A stretch of DNA of 43,485 nucleotides from Polymorphobacter_B sp038225475. Lineage in GTDB: Bacteria > Pseudomonadota > Alphaproteobacteria > Sphingomonadales > Sphingomonadaceae. Shown here one piece after another: positions 24,949 through 33,657 of the stretch. The stretch covers positions 1-43,485 of the forward strand of contig JBBRRA010000014.1 in assembly GCA_038225475.1 (NCBI GenBank). The letters are read 5' to 3'. The notes under the pieces are model-generated. The model ran no database searches and was not told the DNA's origin. It was given only the letters and a program-made list of their open reading frames with translations. The stretch's first letter is position 1. Every line of letters begins with the position of its first letter. The position numbers and the translations under genes are program-made.

Positions 24949-26517
24949 CTAGCCGGGCGCGCCGTCCTCCGCTACCGCCCAGCCGGGCGCGCTGCCGGGC
25001 AGGCTACCCAGGAACGCCGCCGCGCTCGCGCGCGTCTCGAGCTGCTTGGCGGGCGCCATCGCCTCCCAGCTGTACACCGCTCGCGAAATTCGCTGGTTGC
25101 CGCGGAGCAGCGTGGCATGACGCGCGATGAAGTCCCAGTAGAGCGCGTTGAACGGGCAGGCGTCGGGGCCGGTCTTGAGCTTGACGTCGTAGCGGCAGCG
25201 CTCGCAATGGTCCGACATGCGGTCGATATAGGCGCCGCTTGCCGCATAGGGTTTCGACCCGAGAATGCCGCCGTCGGCGAACTGGCTCATCCCGTGGACG
25301 TTGGGCAGCTCGACCCATTCATAGGCGTCGGCATAGACCACGAGGAACCAAGCCTCGATTTCCGCCGGGCGCACGCCGATCAGCAGCGCAAACAGCCCGA
25401 GCACCATCAGCCGCTGGATATGGTGCGCATAGGCTTCGCGCCGCGTCACATCGACAGCCTGCGCAACGCAGCGCAAATCGGTCTCGCCGGTCCAGAAAAA
25501 CGCCGGCAGCGGGCGGGTCGCGCCAAGTGCGTTCGACTGGGCATAGTCGGGGCCGAAATGCCAATAAATGCCGCGGATATATTCGCGCCAGCCGATGATC
25601 TGGCGGATGAACCCCTCGACGGCGTTGAGCGGCGCGAGCCCCTTGGCATAGGCGTCGGCGGCGGCCTGTGCGACCTCGCCCGGAAGCAATAGCCCGCAAT
25701 TAATGTATGGCGACAGGATCGCATGATACATCGTATCCTCGCCCTCGACGATTGCATCCTGAAAGTCGCCGAAACCGGGGAGCGCGTGGGTGATGAAATG
25801 CTCGAGCGCGGTCAACGCCTGCGCGCGTGTGACCGCATAGCCGAACGGCTCGAGCTCGCCGAAATGGTCGCCGAAGCGGGCTGCCACCAAGTCGAGCACG
25901 TCGCGGGTGATCGGATCGGGCTCGAACCGCGCCGGTGGCGGGTAGGTCACGCCGCGCGGCGGACGCTTACGATTTTCGGCATCATAGTTCCAGCGGTCGC
26001 CCTCGGGCTGGCCGAAGCGCATCAGGAGGCCCGTTTGCTTGCGCATCAGCCGATAGAAATCTTCCATCACCAGTCGTTTGCGCGGGCGCGCCCAATCTCC
26101 GAAATCGGCGCGGCTGCACAGGAAGCGGTCGTCGGCGACGATCTCTACGGCGAGGCCGAGCGCGCTGCTCCACGCCTCGAGCATGGCCTGCACGCGCCAC
26201 TCGCCCGCCTCGACGACGCGGATCTTCTGGATGCCGTGACGCGCCGCGGCGCGCGCGACTTCGCCGCTCAGGCTCTGCGTGTTCGCCGGGTCATCGAACC
26301 GGACATAGTCGACGCGCCAGCCTTCCGCGCGGCGCTCGTCGGCAAAGTGGCGCATCGCCGCGAAGATCAAGGCGATTTTCTTTTGATGGTGCCGGACATA
26401 GCCAGTCTCGCCCGCCACTTCGGCGAATAGCAAGAGAGCGTGCGATCGGTCGACGCCGCGCAGGCTGGCCAAATCGGGCGATAGCTGGTCGCCGAGTACT
26501 GGAATGAGGATTGTCAC
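24949..26517 (-). CDS. FeS-containing photolyase/cryptochrome (PhrB-like)
   Basis: This 522-residue flavoprotein belongs to the deoxyribodipyrimidine photolyase-related group (FeS-BCP), whose studied member PhrB of Agrobacterium repairs (6-4) photoproducts with light. It opens with TILIPVLGDQLSPDL. The four cluster-binding Cys are all present in the family's contexts: SPYINCGLLLPG, DHCERCRYD and DACPFNALYWDF. The FAD-binding helices include QIIGWREYIRGIYW. I take the GTG at 26517 as start because family members begin near this ILIPVLGDQL; a TTG at 26553 would add 12 residues. It lies between a TonB receptor gene (57-base gap) and recF (11-base gap) on the same strand. Repair versus signalling activity cannot be told from sequence. 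Confidence 0.92.
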   Translation of the reverse strand: MTILIPVLGDQLSPDLASLRGVDRSHALLLFAEVAGETGYVRHHQKKIALIFAAMRHFADERRAEGWRVDYVRFDDPANTQSLSGEVARAAARHGIQKIRVVEAGEWRVQAMLEAWSSALGLAVEIVADDRFLCSRADFGDWARPRKRLVMEDFYRLMRKQTGLLMRFGQPEGDRWNYDAENRKRPPRGVTYPPPARFEPDPITRDVLDLVAARFGDHFGELEPFGYAVTRAQALTALEHFITHALPGFGDFQDAIVEGEDTMYHAILSPYINCGLLLPGEVAQAAADAYAKGLAPLNAVEGFIRQIIGWREYIRGIYWHFGPDYAQSNALGATRPLPAFFWTGETDLRCVAQAVDVTRREAYAHHIQRLMVLGLFALLIGVRPAEIEAWFLVVYADAYEWVELPNVHGMSQFADGGILGSKPYAASGAYIDRMSDHCERCRYDVKLKTGPDACPFNALYWDFIARHATLLRGNQRISRAVYSWEAMAPAKQLETRASAAAFLGSLPGSAPGWAVAEDGAPG

Positions 26518-26574
26518 CGGCGTCTTGACGCACGCCCGTGCGGCTCGCGTCAAACCGCGCCGTTGTCGCGGGCC

Positions 26575-28710
26575 TCAAAATGTCTTGCGGATACCGCCGA
26601 AGAACGCGCGCCGCGGGCCGAATTGCGGTGCACCGACGCCGACGCCCGAGCCGTCGCGTATGACGTAGCTTGCGTCGGCGATATTGGTGATGTCGAAGCG
26701 CACCGAGACGCCCTTCATAAATCCCGGGCCGTCGAAATTTTGCGCAATGCCGAAGTTGACCTGCAGATACGAGGGCAGCTTGCCGCCATTGGGAACCAGC
26801 CCTGCCGGGTCGCCAGCGCGCAGACCGTCGCCGTAGATCAGGTCCGCCGACGGTACCAGCGTGCCCAGCGCGTCGTGGACCGTCACGCTGCCACCCGCCG
26901 AGCCGGTCCAAAACTGCGAGTGATCGGTATAGATTGGGTGCGCGGCGATGTACGCCAACTCGTCGGGCGCAAAGAAGAATTGGCTCGAAATGATATTCCG
27001 TACCTTTTCCTGCCCGCGGGCGAGATTGGCATAGAGCGAAACCGGGCCGTGCTTGTAGGTCGTCGCCAGCTCGACGCCCCATGCCCAACCCCTGGCATAG
27101 TTGAACGGCGACAGCACGAGCGATTCGCCGAACTGCCCCTCGTCGAGCAGGTTGCGCTTGATCTTGTAATAGCCGTCGAGGCCGATGCTGAACCGGCCCA
27201 GCGTCTGCAGCACCCCGGCATCGAAATAATGCTCGCGCTCGGCCTTCACCGGGTCGGCGGTCGGCGTTTGCGGAGCCTTGGTCGTGCCGTCGAACCGCGC
27301 CACTGTCGTCGCACCGATCAGCTCCTGCGGGGGCGGTGTGAAATCGCGCGCATAGCCGGCATGGATCGTCGTGCCGCTGTTCGGCTGATAGACGAGGTTG
27401 AGCCGCGGACTCAGCTGTTGTTCGCTTGTATAGGCGTTGACCGCATCGAAGCGCACCCCCGCGTTGATCGTCAGTTCAGGACTGAGCGTCCATTCGTCCT
27501 GGACATAAACTCCGTACAGCTGCCCGGTCTTGCCGCCGGTGACGAGGATCGGGATCGGCGGCCCAACCGGCGGTGTATCGCCCGGCGGTAGTGCGAGCAC
27601 TTGCGAGAGCACGCTCGACCGGGTGCGCTCGTTCTGGAAAAACACCCCGCCGCGCAGCGTGTGGCGGTCCGACAGTTTGTAGCTGGCATCGGCCTGCAAA
27701 CCGAACGCCAGGCTCGACAGCTTCGAAGCGTCCGAAAAGCCGTTGAAGACGATGTCGCCGCCGCGTGGATCGGGCGAGAAGCGCGTCTGCGAATAGCGCA
27801 GGAACGGCGCGACCTGAATATTGAGCGCATCTGCCGAATATTGATAGGCAAGCACGCCGTAATGCGTTTGCTCGCGCTGATTCTGGTCGAGCAGCCCCGA
27901 CACGAACGGCGGCGGCGGCCCGGCGTTCGGAAATGCGGGCGGCTGGCCGGGGTTGTTGGGGATCTGGAAGCGCCCGACCGCGCTGCCGCCGAACACGCTG
28001 ATCCGGCTGGTGTCCGACAGGATGTCCGACAGATAGACAAAGCCGCGATACTGCTCGGTCCGGTCATGCAGCGCGGTGACGCTCGATGTCGGATTTTCGA
28101 CGCCGAGGTCGTTTTGCAGATAACTGCCGCTGACGAAAAAGTTCAGCCCGCCCGATGACCCCTTGATCGTCGCGCTCGGCTGGACCGTGCCGTGGCTGCC
28201 ACCATAGAAACCGACATCGCCGCCGTTGTCGAACGAGCCGCTTTGCGACACGACGTTGATGACGGCCGAGGTGCGATAGCCATATTGTGCGGGCAGCGTG
28301 CCGGTCAGCAACGACACCGATTCAGCCAGTCGTGTGTCGATCGTCTGGCCAAATCCCGAGATGCTTTCGGGGATAATGACGCCGTTGATCCGGTACTGGA
28401 CGTTGCCATGTTCATTGCGCACATGGATTTCGCCGTAGCTGTCCTGCGCGACGCCCGGAATTTGCAGCAGCACCTGCTGCAGCCCGCGATCGGCACCCTG
28501 TGGTTGGGTTTCGATCGCGACGCGGTCGATGACCGTATTGCTCGCCCCAAGGCTGGGCAGAATGCTGTCGCGCGCCTTGTCGAGACGGCTCGCGGTCACG
28601 GTGATTTCGTCGGCCGGTGGTGCAGCGGGCGCAGCGGCATGCGCCCCGGCCGGAGCAAGCAGCGTCGAAAGCAGCAGATAATGCCGAAATTGAATACGCA
28701 CCAACGACAT
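26575..28710 (-). CDS. TonB-dependent outer-membrane receptor
   Basis: This receptor of about 711 residues has a signal peptide (LLLSTLLAPAGAHAA), then a TonB-box-like DEITVTASRLDKARD, a plug containing LQQVLLQIPGVAQDS and NVQYRINGVIIPES, and a barrel with many paired aromatic strands ending in FFGGIRKTF. The ATG at 28710 is preferred because CGGAG lies six bases upstream; an ATG at 28743 gives an unlikely N-terminus. It is not closely similar to the other TonB receptor in this window. The ligand is unknown. It heads the minus-strand series photolyase-recF-gyrB. Confidence 0.92.
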   Translation of the reverse strand: MSLVRIQFRHYLLLSTLLAPAGAHAAAPAAPPADEITVTASRLDKARDSILPSLGASNTVIDRVAIETQPQGADRGLQQVLLQIPGVAQDSYGEIHVRNEHGNVQYRINGVIIPESISGFGQTIDTRLAESVSLLTGTLPAQYGYRTSAVINVVSQSGSFDNGGDVGFYGGSHGTVQPSATIKGSSGGLNFFVSGSYLQNDLGVENPTSSVTALHDRTEQYRGFVYLSDILSDTSRISVFGGSAVGRFQIPNNPGQPPAFPNAGPPPPFVSGLLDQNQREQTHYGVLAYQYSADALNIQVAPFLRYSQTRFSPDPRGGDIVFNGFSDASKLSSLAFGLQADASYKLSDRHTLRGGVFFQNERTRSSVLSQVLALPPGDTPPVGPPIPILVTGGKTGQLYGVYVQDEWTLSPELTINAGVRFDAVNAYTSEQQLSPRLNLVYQPNSGTTIHAGYARDFTPPPQELIGATTVARFDGTTKAPQTPTADPVKAEREHYFDAGVLQTLGRFSIGLDGYYKIKRNLLDEGQFGESLVLSPFNYARGWAWGVELATTYKHGPVSLYANLARGQEKVRNIISSQFFFAPDELAYIAAHPIYTDHSQFWTGSAGGSVTVHDALGTLVPSADLIYGDGLRAGDPAGLVPNGGKLPSYLQVNFGIAQNFDGPGFMKGVSVRFDITNIADASYVIRDGSGVGVGAPQFGPRRAFFGGIRKTF

Positions 28711-28770
28711 CCGCGACTCCGGCGTAATGATATAATGTGTCACCGATAGACAGCGTCCACAATTCTGGCA

Positions 28771-28799
28771 AGCGCCATAGCGGCAGCGGCTATAACGCT
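28771..28799 (-). promoter_or_regulatory. Inverted repeat between dnaN and the TonB receptor gene
   Basis: AGCGCCATAGC (28771-28781) and GCTATAACGCT (28789-28799) are inverted copies matching at 9 of 11 positions around a 7-base spacer. It sits about 60 bases before the TonB receptor start and 35 bases beyond the dnaN stop. It could be an operator for the receptor promoter or a weak dnaN terminator; no U run follows. A second small hairpin (GCCGC AGT GCGGC) lies closer to dnaN. Confidence 0.35.
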
Positions 28800-28834
28800 A
28801 GATGAACACGCGCCGCACTGCGGCAAATGCCACC

Positions 28835-29947
28835 TCAGACGCGCATCGGCATCAGCACATACAGTGCCGCCGAAGAGTCGTTCTCGCGGATCAGCGTCGG
28901 CGCGGCGGCGTCGGCAAGATGCACATCGACCTGGTCGCTGCCGACCTGATCGAGAATATCGAGCAGATAGCGATAGTTGAACCCAACCTCGAATTCGGGC
29001 GAGGTATAGTCGGCAGGGACTTCTTCGGATGCCGTGCCGTTTTCGGGGCTGGTCACCGACAGCGTGACCTTGTCGCGGCCCAGCGCGATTTTTACCGCAC
29101 GTGTCTTTTCGGTGGTGGCGATCGCCGCCACCCGGTCGACGCCCTGCGCGAGGCTTTTGCGATCGATCTTGAGCAGCCGGTCGTTCGCCGTCGGGATCAC
29201 CCGGCTATAGTCGGGGAACGTCCCGTCGATCAGCTTCGACGTAAGCACCGCGCCGCCAAGGCGGAAGCGGATCTTGGTCGCCGACAGCGAAATCTCGACC
29301 GGGCCATCGACCTCGTCGAGCAGCTTGCGGATTTCGCCGACGCATTTGCGCGGGATGATCACGTCGGGCATGCCGACCGCGCCGGCGGGCGCCGCCAGCT
29401 CGATTCGCGCAAGGCGGTGGCCATCGGTGGCGACGGCGCGCAGCCGTGGCTCGTCACCGGCGATGACGTGCAGGAAGATGCCGTTCAGATAATAGCGCGT
29501 CTCTTCGGTCGAAATCGCAAAGCGCGTGCTGTCGATGATGCGGCGCAGTTCCTCGGCGGGCAGCAGGAACACCGTCGGCAGGTCGGTTTCGGCAATCACC
29601 GGGAAATCGTCGCGCGGCAGCGTCGCAAGGTTCGACCGATAGCGGCTCGCGGTCACGGTCATCTTGTCGTTGGTCACCGACAGCTCGACCTGCGCACCTT
29701 CGGGGAGCTTGCGCGCGATGTCGAACAGCGTATGCGCGCTGACGGTTGTGGCGCCGGGGTTGTCGACATGCGCGGCGATCGTTTCGACCACCTGCAGGTC
29801 GAGATCGGTCGCCATCAGGCGCAAACCGTCGCCCTTGGCCTCGATCAGCACGTTCGACAGGATCGGGATGGTGTTGCGCCGTTCGACCACCGACTGCACA
29901 TGCGCAAGGCATTTCAGCAGTGTCGCGCGTTCGACTGTCGCCTTCAT
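28835..29947 (-). CDS. dnaN: DNA polymerase III sliding clamp (beta subunit)
   Basis: This 370-residue ring-forming clamp tethers DNA polymerase III to DNA. The N-terminus MKATVERATLLKCLAHVQSVVERR leads into NTIPILSNVLIEA, and the protein ends with ALYVLMPMRV, the usual MPMR ending. The length is normal. The ATG overlaps the stop of the acyltransferase gene by four bases (ATGA), placing dnaN as the last cistron of a series of coupled metabolic genes. A separate internal promoter is likely but not visible with confidence. Confidence 0.97.
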   Translation of the reverse strand: MKATVERATLLKCLAHVQSVVERRNTIPILSNVLIEAKGDGLRLMATDLDLQVVETIAAHVDNPGATTVSAHTLFDIARKLPEGAQVELSVTNDKMTVTASRYRSNLATLPRDDFPVIAETDLPTVFLLPAEELRRIIDSTRFAISTEETRYYLNGIFLHVIAGDEPRLRAVATDGHRLARIELAAPAGAVGMPDVIIPRKCVGEIRKLLDEVDGPVEISLSATKIRFRLGGAVLTSKLIDGTFPDYSRVIPTANDRLLKIDRKSLAQGVDRVAAIATTEKTRAVKIALGRDKVTLSVTSPENGTASEEVPADYTSPEFEVGFNYRYLLDILDQVGSDQVDVHLADAAAPTLIRENDSSAALYVLMPMRV

Positions 29948-30990
29948 TCGTGCCCCTTGGGTAGATTGTGTGCCGGACTATAGCGGTCGCGCGCCGCTGC
30001 GGTAGCGGAAAAGTGGGCGGGCGGCACGCGGCGTGTGATCCACGCGCGCACCGGCGCGTCGTAAAATCGCTCCGCTGCCCATGCCATCGCCAACACTGCG
30101 GCGGCCGTTGCCCACGCGCCCGCCACCGAATGCGGCGCGAGCGTGCCCGACCGGAACATGATGTGCAGGCAATAGACCGGATACGACAGCCGCCCCAGCC
30201 AGTCGAGCCACGGCCAAGCGGCACGCGAGTTGCTCGCGCCGATCACCAGCAGCGGCCATCCCAGCATGGCGATCAGCAGCTCATAAATCGCGCGCTGATC
30301 GGGCTCGAGCGCGCAGGCGAGCGGGATCAGCGGCAGCACGAGCCACGGCGATAGCCGCAGCCGTAGCCGCGCGCGGTGCCGCCAGACCAGCACGCCGAGC
30401 GGAAATGCGAACAGCACCCGCAGCAGTCCAAGGTGCACCGACGACCACAGGTAACCGCCGTCGATCGTGCCGTGCGCGGTTGCCGCAAACATCAGCCCGA
30501 CGCCCGCCACCGCTGCCGTAGCCAGCAGTACAGCCGACGTCAGCCAGCGGTGCACGGTGACGAACAGCAGGTTGACGAGCAGCTCGAACAGCAGCGACCA
30601 CGCCACCTGCATCGCCGGATACAGGCTGAGATCGCCGTGGTGCGGCGGCGCGGGCAGCATTAGCAGCTGCAGCCCAAGGATCGGCGCGGTCATCGCATAA
30701 GCGAGCGACCCGAGCGCGACACAGCCGATCAGCCCGAGCAGATACATCGGATAAAGCCGGATCAGCCGCACCCGCATGAACGCGGCCACCGTCATGCCGT
30801 CCGCGATGCGCTGGTCGTACGCCGCCGCGATCACCACGCCCGACAACAGAAAGAACAGGTCGACCGCCAAATAGCCACCGGGTGCAAGGTTCCAGCCCGG
30901 TTGGCTGTAATGCAGCGCGACGACGGCGAACGCCGCGACGCCGCGCATGCCGTTCAACGCGTGCAGCGTCGGCCGCGGCGGGGTCGGCAT
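29944..30990 (-). CDS. Acyltransferase 3 family membrane protein
   Basis: This 348-residue integral membrane protein belongs to the acyltransferase 3 group, which O-acylates sugars, polysaccharides or lipids. The signature LHALNGMRGVAAFAVVALHY with the conserved Arg and His is at residues 9-28, followed by GGYLAVDLFFLLSGVVIAAAY and FMRVRLIRLYPMYLLGL. About nine or ten hydrophobic segments follow. The C-terminal tail is polar. The open frame extends far upstream, but that part is the shadow of the aminotransferase gene. The ATG at 30990 overlaps the aminotransferase stop by one base. The substrate is unknown. Confidence 0.92.
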   Translation of the reverse strand: MPTPPRPTLHALNGMRGVAAFAVVALHYSQPGWNLAPGGYLAVDLFFLLSGVVIAAAYDQRIADGMTVAAFMRVRLIRLYPMYLLGLIGCVALGSLAYAMTAPILGLQLLMLPAPPHHGDLSLYPAMQVAWSLLFELLVNLLFVTVHRWLTSAVLLATAAVAGVGLMFAATAHGTIDGGYLWSSVHLGLLRVLFAFPLGVLVWRHRARLRLRLSPWLVLPLIPLACALEPDQRAIYELLIAMLGWPLLVIGASNSRAAWPWLDWLGRLSYPVYCLHIMFRSGTLAPHSVAGAWATAAAVLAMAWAAERFYDAPVRAWITRRVPPAHFSATAAARDRYSPAHNLPKGHE

Positions 30991-32303
30991 CAATCTAGCT
31001 CGGCGAGGATCATCGCGATCGACTGGACGATGGTATCGATCTGCGCGCGCGTGACGATCAGCGGCGGCGACAGCGCGATGATGTCGCCGGTAACGCGGAT
31101 CAGCACGCCGGAGTCGAAGGCGCGGTGGAATGCCGACATCGCGCGCGCACCGGGCGCGCCGTCGCGTGGTGCGAGCTCGATCCCGGCAACCAGCCCGAGA
31201 TTGCGGATGTCGATAATGTGCCTGTGCCCGCGCAGGCTGTGCACCGCATCGGCGAAATAGTCGCTGATCCCGGCCGCGCGCTCGAACAATTGCTCGTCGG
31301 CGTACAGGTCGAGCGTCGCCAGCCCTGCCGCGCACGCCAGCGGATGCCCCGAATAGGTATAGCCGTGGAACAGCTCGATCCCCGCCGGGCCGTCGTCGAC
31401 CAGCGCCTTGTGCACGAACCCCGCCGCAACCACCGCGCCCATCGGAACGCTGGCGTTGGTGAGCCCCTTGGCGCAGGCGATCAGATCGGGTGTCACGCCG
31501 AAATACTCCGCCGCCGTCGCGGTGCCGAGCCGTCCGAAACCGGTGATCACCTCGTCGAAGATCAGCAGGATGCCGTGTCGCGTCGCAATCTCGCGCAACC
31601 GCTCGAGATAGCCCTGCGGCGGAATCAGCACGCCCGTCGACCCCGCCACCGGCTCGACGATGACCGCCGCGATCGTTTCCGCGCCGTGCAGCGCCACCAT
31701 GCGCTCGAGATCGTCGGCAAGGTCTGCCCCGTGCTGCGGCTGGCCGCGCGTGAACGCCTGCGCCATGTCGAGCGTGTGGCGCATATGGTCGATGCCGCCG
31801 AGCGAGCCGAACACGCGCCGGTTGTTGACGATCCCGCCGACGCTGATGCCGCCGAAGCCGGTGCCGTGATAGCCGCGCTCGCGCCCGATCAGCCGCGTCC
31901 GCGTGCCCTCGCCGATGCTGCGCTGATAGGCGAGCGCGATCTTGAGCGCGGTATCGACCGCTTCCGACCCCGAATTGGTGAAGAACACATGGTCGAGCGT
32001 GGCGGGAAACAGCAACGCCAGCTTCGACGCCAGCTCGAACGCCAGCGGGTGGCCAAGCTGGAACACCGGCGCAAAGTCCATAACCCTTGCCTGCGCGCGG
32101 ATCGCCTCGACGATCGGCGTGCGGTTGTGCCCCGCATTGCAGCACCACAGCCCGGCGGTGCCGTCGAGGATCTCGCGGCCTTCGGGGGTGTAATAATACA
32201 TGCCGTCGGCGCGCGCGAGCAGGCGGGGATCGGCCTTGAACGCCTTGTTCGATGTAAACGGCATCCAGAACGCGTCGAGCGTGTTGGGGGCGCGCGCGTC
32301 CAT
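30990..32303 (-). CDS. Class III aminotransferase (beta-alanine/omega-amino acid:pyruvate type)
   Basis: This 437-residue PLP enzyme moves an amino group from an omega-amino acid or amine to pyruvate. The class III landmarks are FFTNSGSEAVDTALKIA near residue 105, RERGYHGTGFGG, LIFDEVITGFGRLG with the PLP-contacting Asp, and CAKGLTNASVPMGAV with the Schiff-base Lys near 285. The start NTLDAFWMPFTSNKAFK is characteristic of omega-amino acid:pyruvate aminotransferases. The ATG at 32303 overlaps the stop of the DUF72 gene by one base. The true amine donor is not known. Confidence 0.92.
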   Translation of the reverse strand: MDARAPNTLDAFWMPFTSNKAFKADPRLLARADGMYYYTPEGREILDGTAGLWCCNAGHNRTPIVEAIRAQARVMDFAPVFQLGHPLAFELASKLALLFPATLDHVFFTNSGSEAVDTALKIALAYQRSIGEGTRTRLIGRERGYHGTGFGGISVGGIVNNRRVFGSLGGIDHMRHTLDMAQAFTRGQPQHGADLADDLERMVALHGAETIAAVIVEPVAGSTGVLIPPQGYLERLREIATRHGILLIFDEVITGFGRLGTATAAEYFGVTPDLIACAKGLTNASVPMGAVVAAGFVHKALVDDGPAGIELFHGYTYSGHPLACAAGLATLDLYADEQLFERAAGISDYFADAVHSLRGHRHIIDIRNLGLVAGIELAPRDGAPGARAMSAFHRAFDSGVLIRVTGDIIALSPPLIVTRAQIDTIVQSIAMILAELD

Positions 32304-33022
32304 CAGCCGAGCCTTTCGATCAGCGCCGTTGCCGCCGCCGGATTGCGGACCTTCTCGCCCGAGATGAAGAACACAAAAACGTCGCGGTCCGGTGCGGCCC
32401 ACGCCTTTGCTTGCGCCGCCCAATCATCGAGCGCGGCGGCGTCATAGCCGGTGGCAATATCGGTCGAGCGTTGCAGCCGCGCATAGGTGAACGGCCCGGT
32501 CGGCGTCGCGCCGCAGTTCGGATAGTCGTCGCTGTCGGCGAACACCGTGGCGACGCCCGCTGCGGCCGCCATGTCGATGAACGCCGCGGTCTGGAAGCTG
32601 ACGTGGCGCGGTTCGACGGCGTGGCGGAGGTGCTTGGGCAGCAGCTCGAGGAACGCGCCGAAGTCGTCGGCGTCGAACTTCTTGGTGCCGGCGAACTGCC
32701 ACAGGATCGGGCCGAGTTTACTGCCCAGTTCGTCGATGCCGCTGGCGGCGAAGCGCTCGATCGATTCGCCGGCCTCGGCAAGCACCTTGCGGTTGACCGC
32801 AAACCGCGGGGCTTTCAAGGAAAAGACGAAATCGTCGGGGGTCTCGGCGGCCCATTTGGCAAAGGTCGCGGGCTTCTGGCTGCCGTAAAAGGTGCCATTG
32901 ACCTCGATCGTCGTCAGCGCGCGCGCCGCAAAGTGGAGCTCCTGCGCATGCGGCAGCTTGGGCGGATAAAACACGCCGCGCCACGGCTCGAACGTCCAGC
33001 CGCCGACGCCGACGCGGATCAT
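32303..33022 (-). CDS. DUF72 (YecE-like) protein
   Basis: This 239-residue soluble protein belongs to DUF72, a TIM-barrel-like family of unknown function. Typical features are the opening IRVGVGGWTFEPWRGVFYPP, TIEVNGTFYGSQKPATFAKWA, FVFSLKAPR, and the Glu/Arg-containing HAVEPRHVSF. The ATG overlaps the stop of the CoA-transferase B gene (ATGA), and its own stop overlaps the aminotransferase start. Its place inside a metabolic operon is not explained by known function. Confidence 0.92.
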   Translation of the reverse strand: MIRVGVGGWTFEPWRGVFYPPKLPHAQELHFAARALTTIEVNGTFYGSQKPATFAKWAAETPDDFVFSLKAPRFAVNRKVLAEAGESIERFAASGIDELGSKLGPILWQFAGTKKFDADDFGAFLELLPKHLRHAVEPRHVSFQTAAFIDMAAAAGVATVFADSDDYPNCGATPTGPFTYARLQRSTDIATGYDAAALDDWAAQAKAWAAPDRDVFVFFISGEKVRNPAAATALIERLG

Positions 33023-33657
33023 GCCTCGAACGCCGCCGCCGTCTTTGCGCGCACTTCGTCGACGGTCACGCCGTCGGCGCATTCGATCAACCGGAACGGG
33101 CTGCCTTTGCGGTCGGCGCGGGCAAACACGGCAAGGTCGGTGATGATCATGTCGACGACATTCGCGCCGGTCAGCGGCAGCGTACACGCCTTGCAGAACT
33201 TCGCGCCGCCGGCTTTGTCGTTGTGCTCCATCATCACGATGATCCGCCGCGCGCCCGCCACCAGGTCCATTGCGCCGCCCATGCCCTTGACCATCTTGCC
33301 GGGCACCATCCAATTCGCGAGGTCACCGTTTTCGGCGACTTCCATCGCGCCCAAGATGCTCAGGTCCATGTGCCCGCCGCGGATCATCGCGAAGCTGTCG
33401 GCGGAGCTGAAATAGCTGGTTCGGCGAAGTTCGGTGATGGTCTGCTTGCCGGCGTTGATCAGGTCGGGATCGACTTCGGCCTCGGTCGGATACGGCCCCA
33501 TCCCGAGCATGCCGTTTTCGGATTGCAACGTGATGTCGATGCCTGGCGCGATATGGTTTGCCACCAGCGTAGGCATGCCGATGCCGAGGTTGACGTAGAA
33601 ACCGTCCGACAGCTCGCGCGCCGCACGCGCCGCCATCTGATCGCGGGTCCAGCTCAT
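33019..33657 (-). CDS. 3-oxoacid CoA-transferase subunit B
   Basis: This 212-residue subunit has the catalytic Glu in LQSENGMLGMGPYP near residue 47 and glycine-rich LGIGMPTLVANHI near 25. With subunit A it exchanges CoA between succinyl-CoA and acetoacetate or a related 3-oxo acid, allowing use of ketone bodies, possibly linked to polyhydroxybutyrate breakdown. It overlaps the end of subunit A by four bases and is followed by the DUF72 gene with the same type of overlap. The exact acid substrate is inferred from the family. Confidence 0.94.
   Translation of the reverse strand: MSWTRDQMAARAARELSDGFYVNLGIGMPTLVANHIAPGIDITLQSENGMLGMGPYPTEAEVDPDLINAGKQTITELRRTSYFSSADSFAMIRGGHMDLSILGAMEVAENGDLANWMVPGKMVKGMGGAMDLVAGARRIIVMMEHNDKAGGAKFCKACTLPLTGANVVDMIITDLAVFARADRKGSPFRLIECADGVTVDEVRAKTAAAFEA

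Noticed and set aside
28715..28735. AT-rich patch (CATTATATCATTAC on the minus strand) before the TonB receptor gene as a -10 element
   Set aside because: No -35 element lies at a suitable distance, and the patch is very close to the ribosome site.
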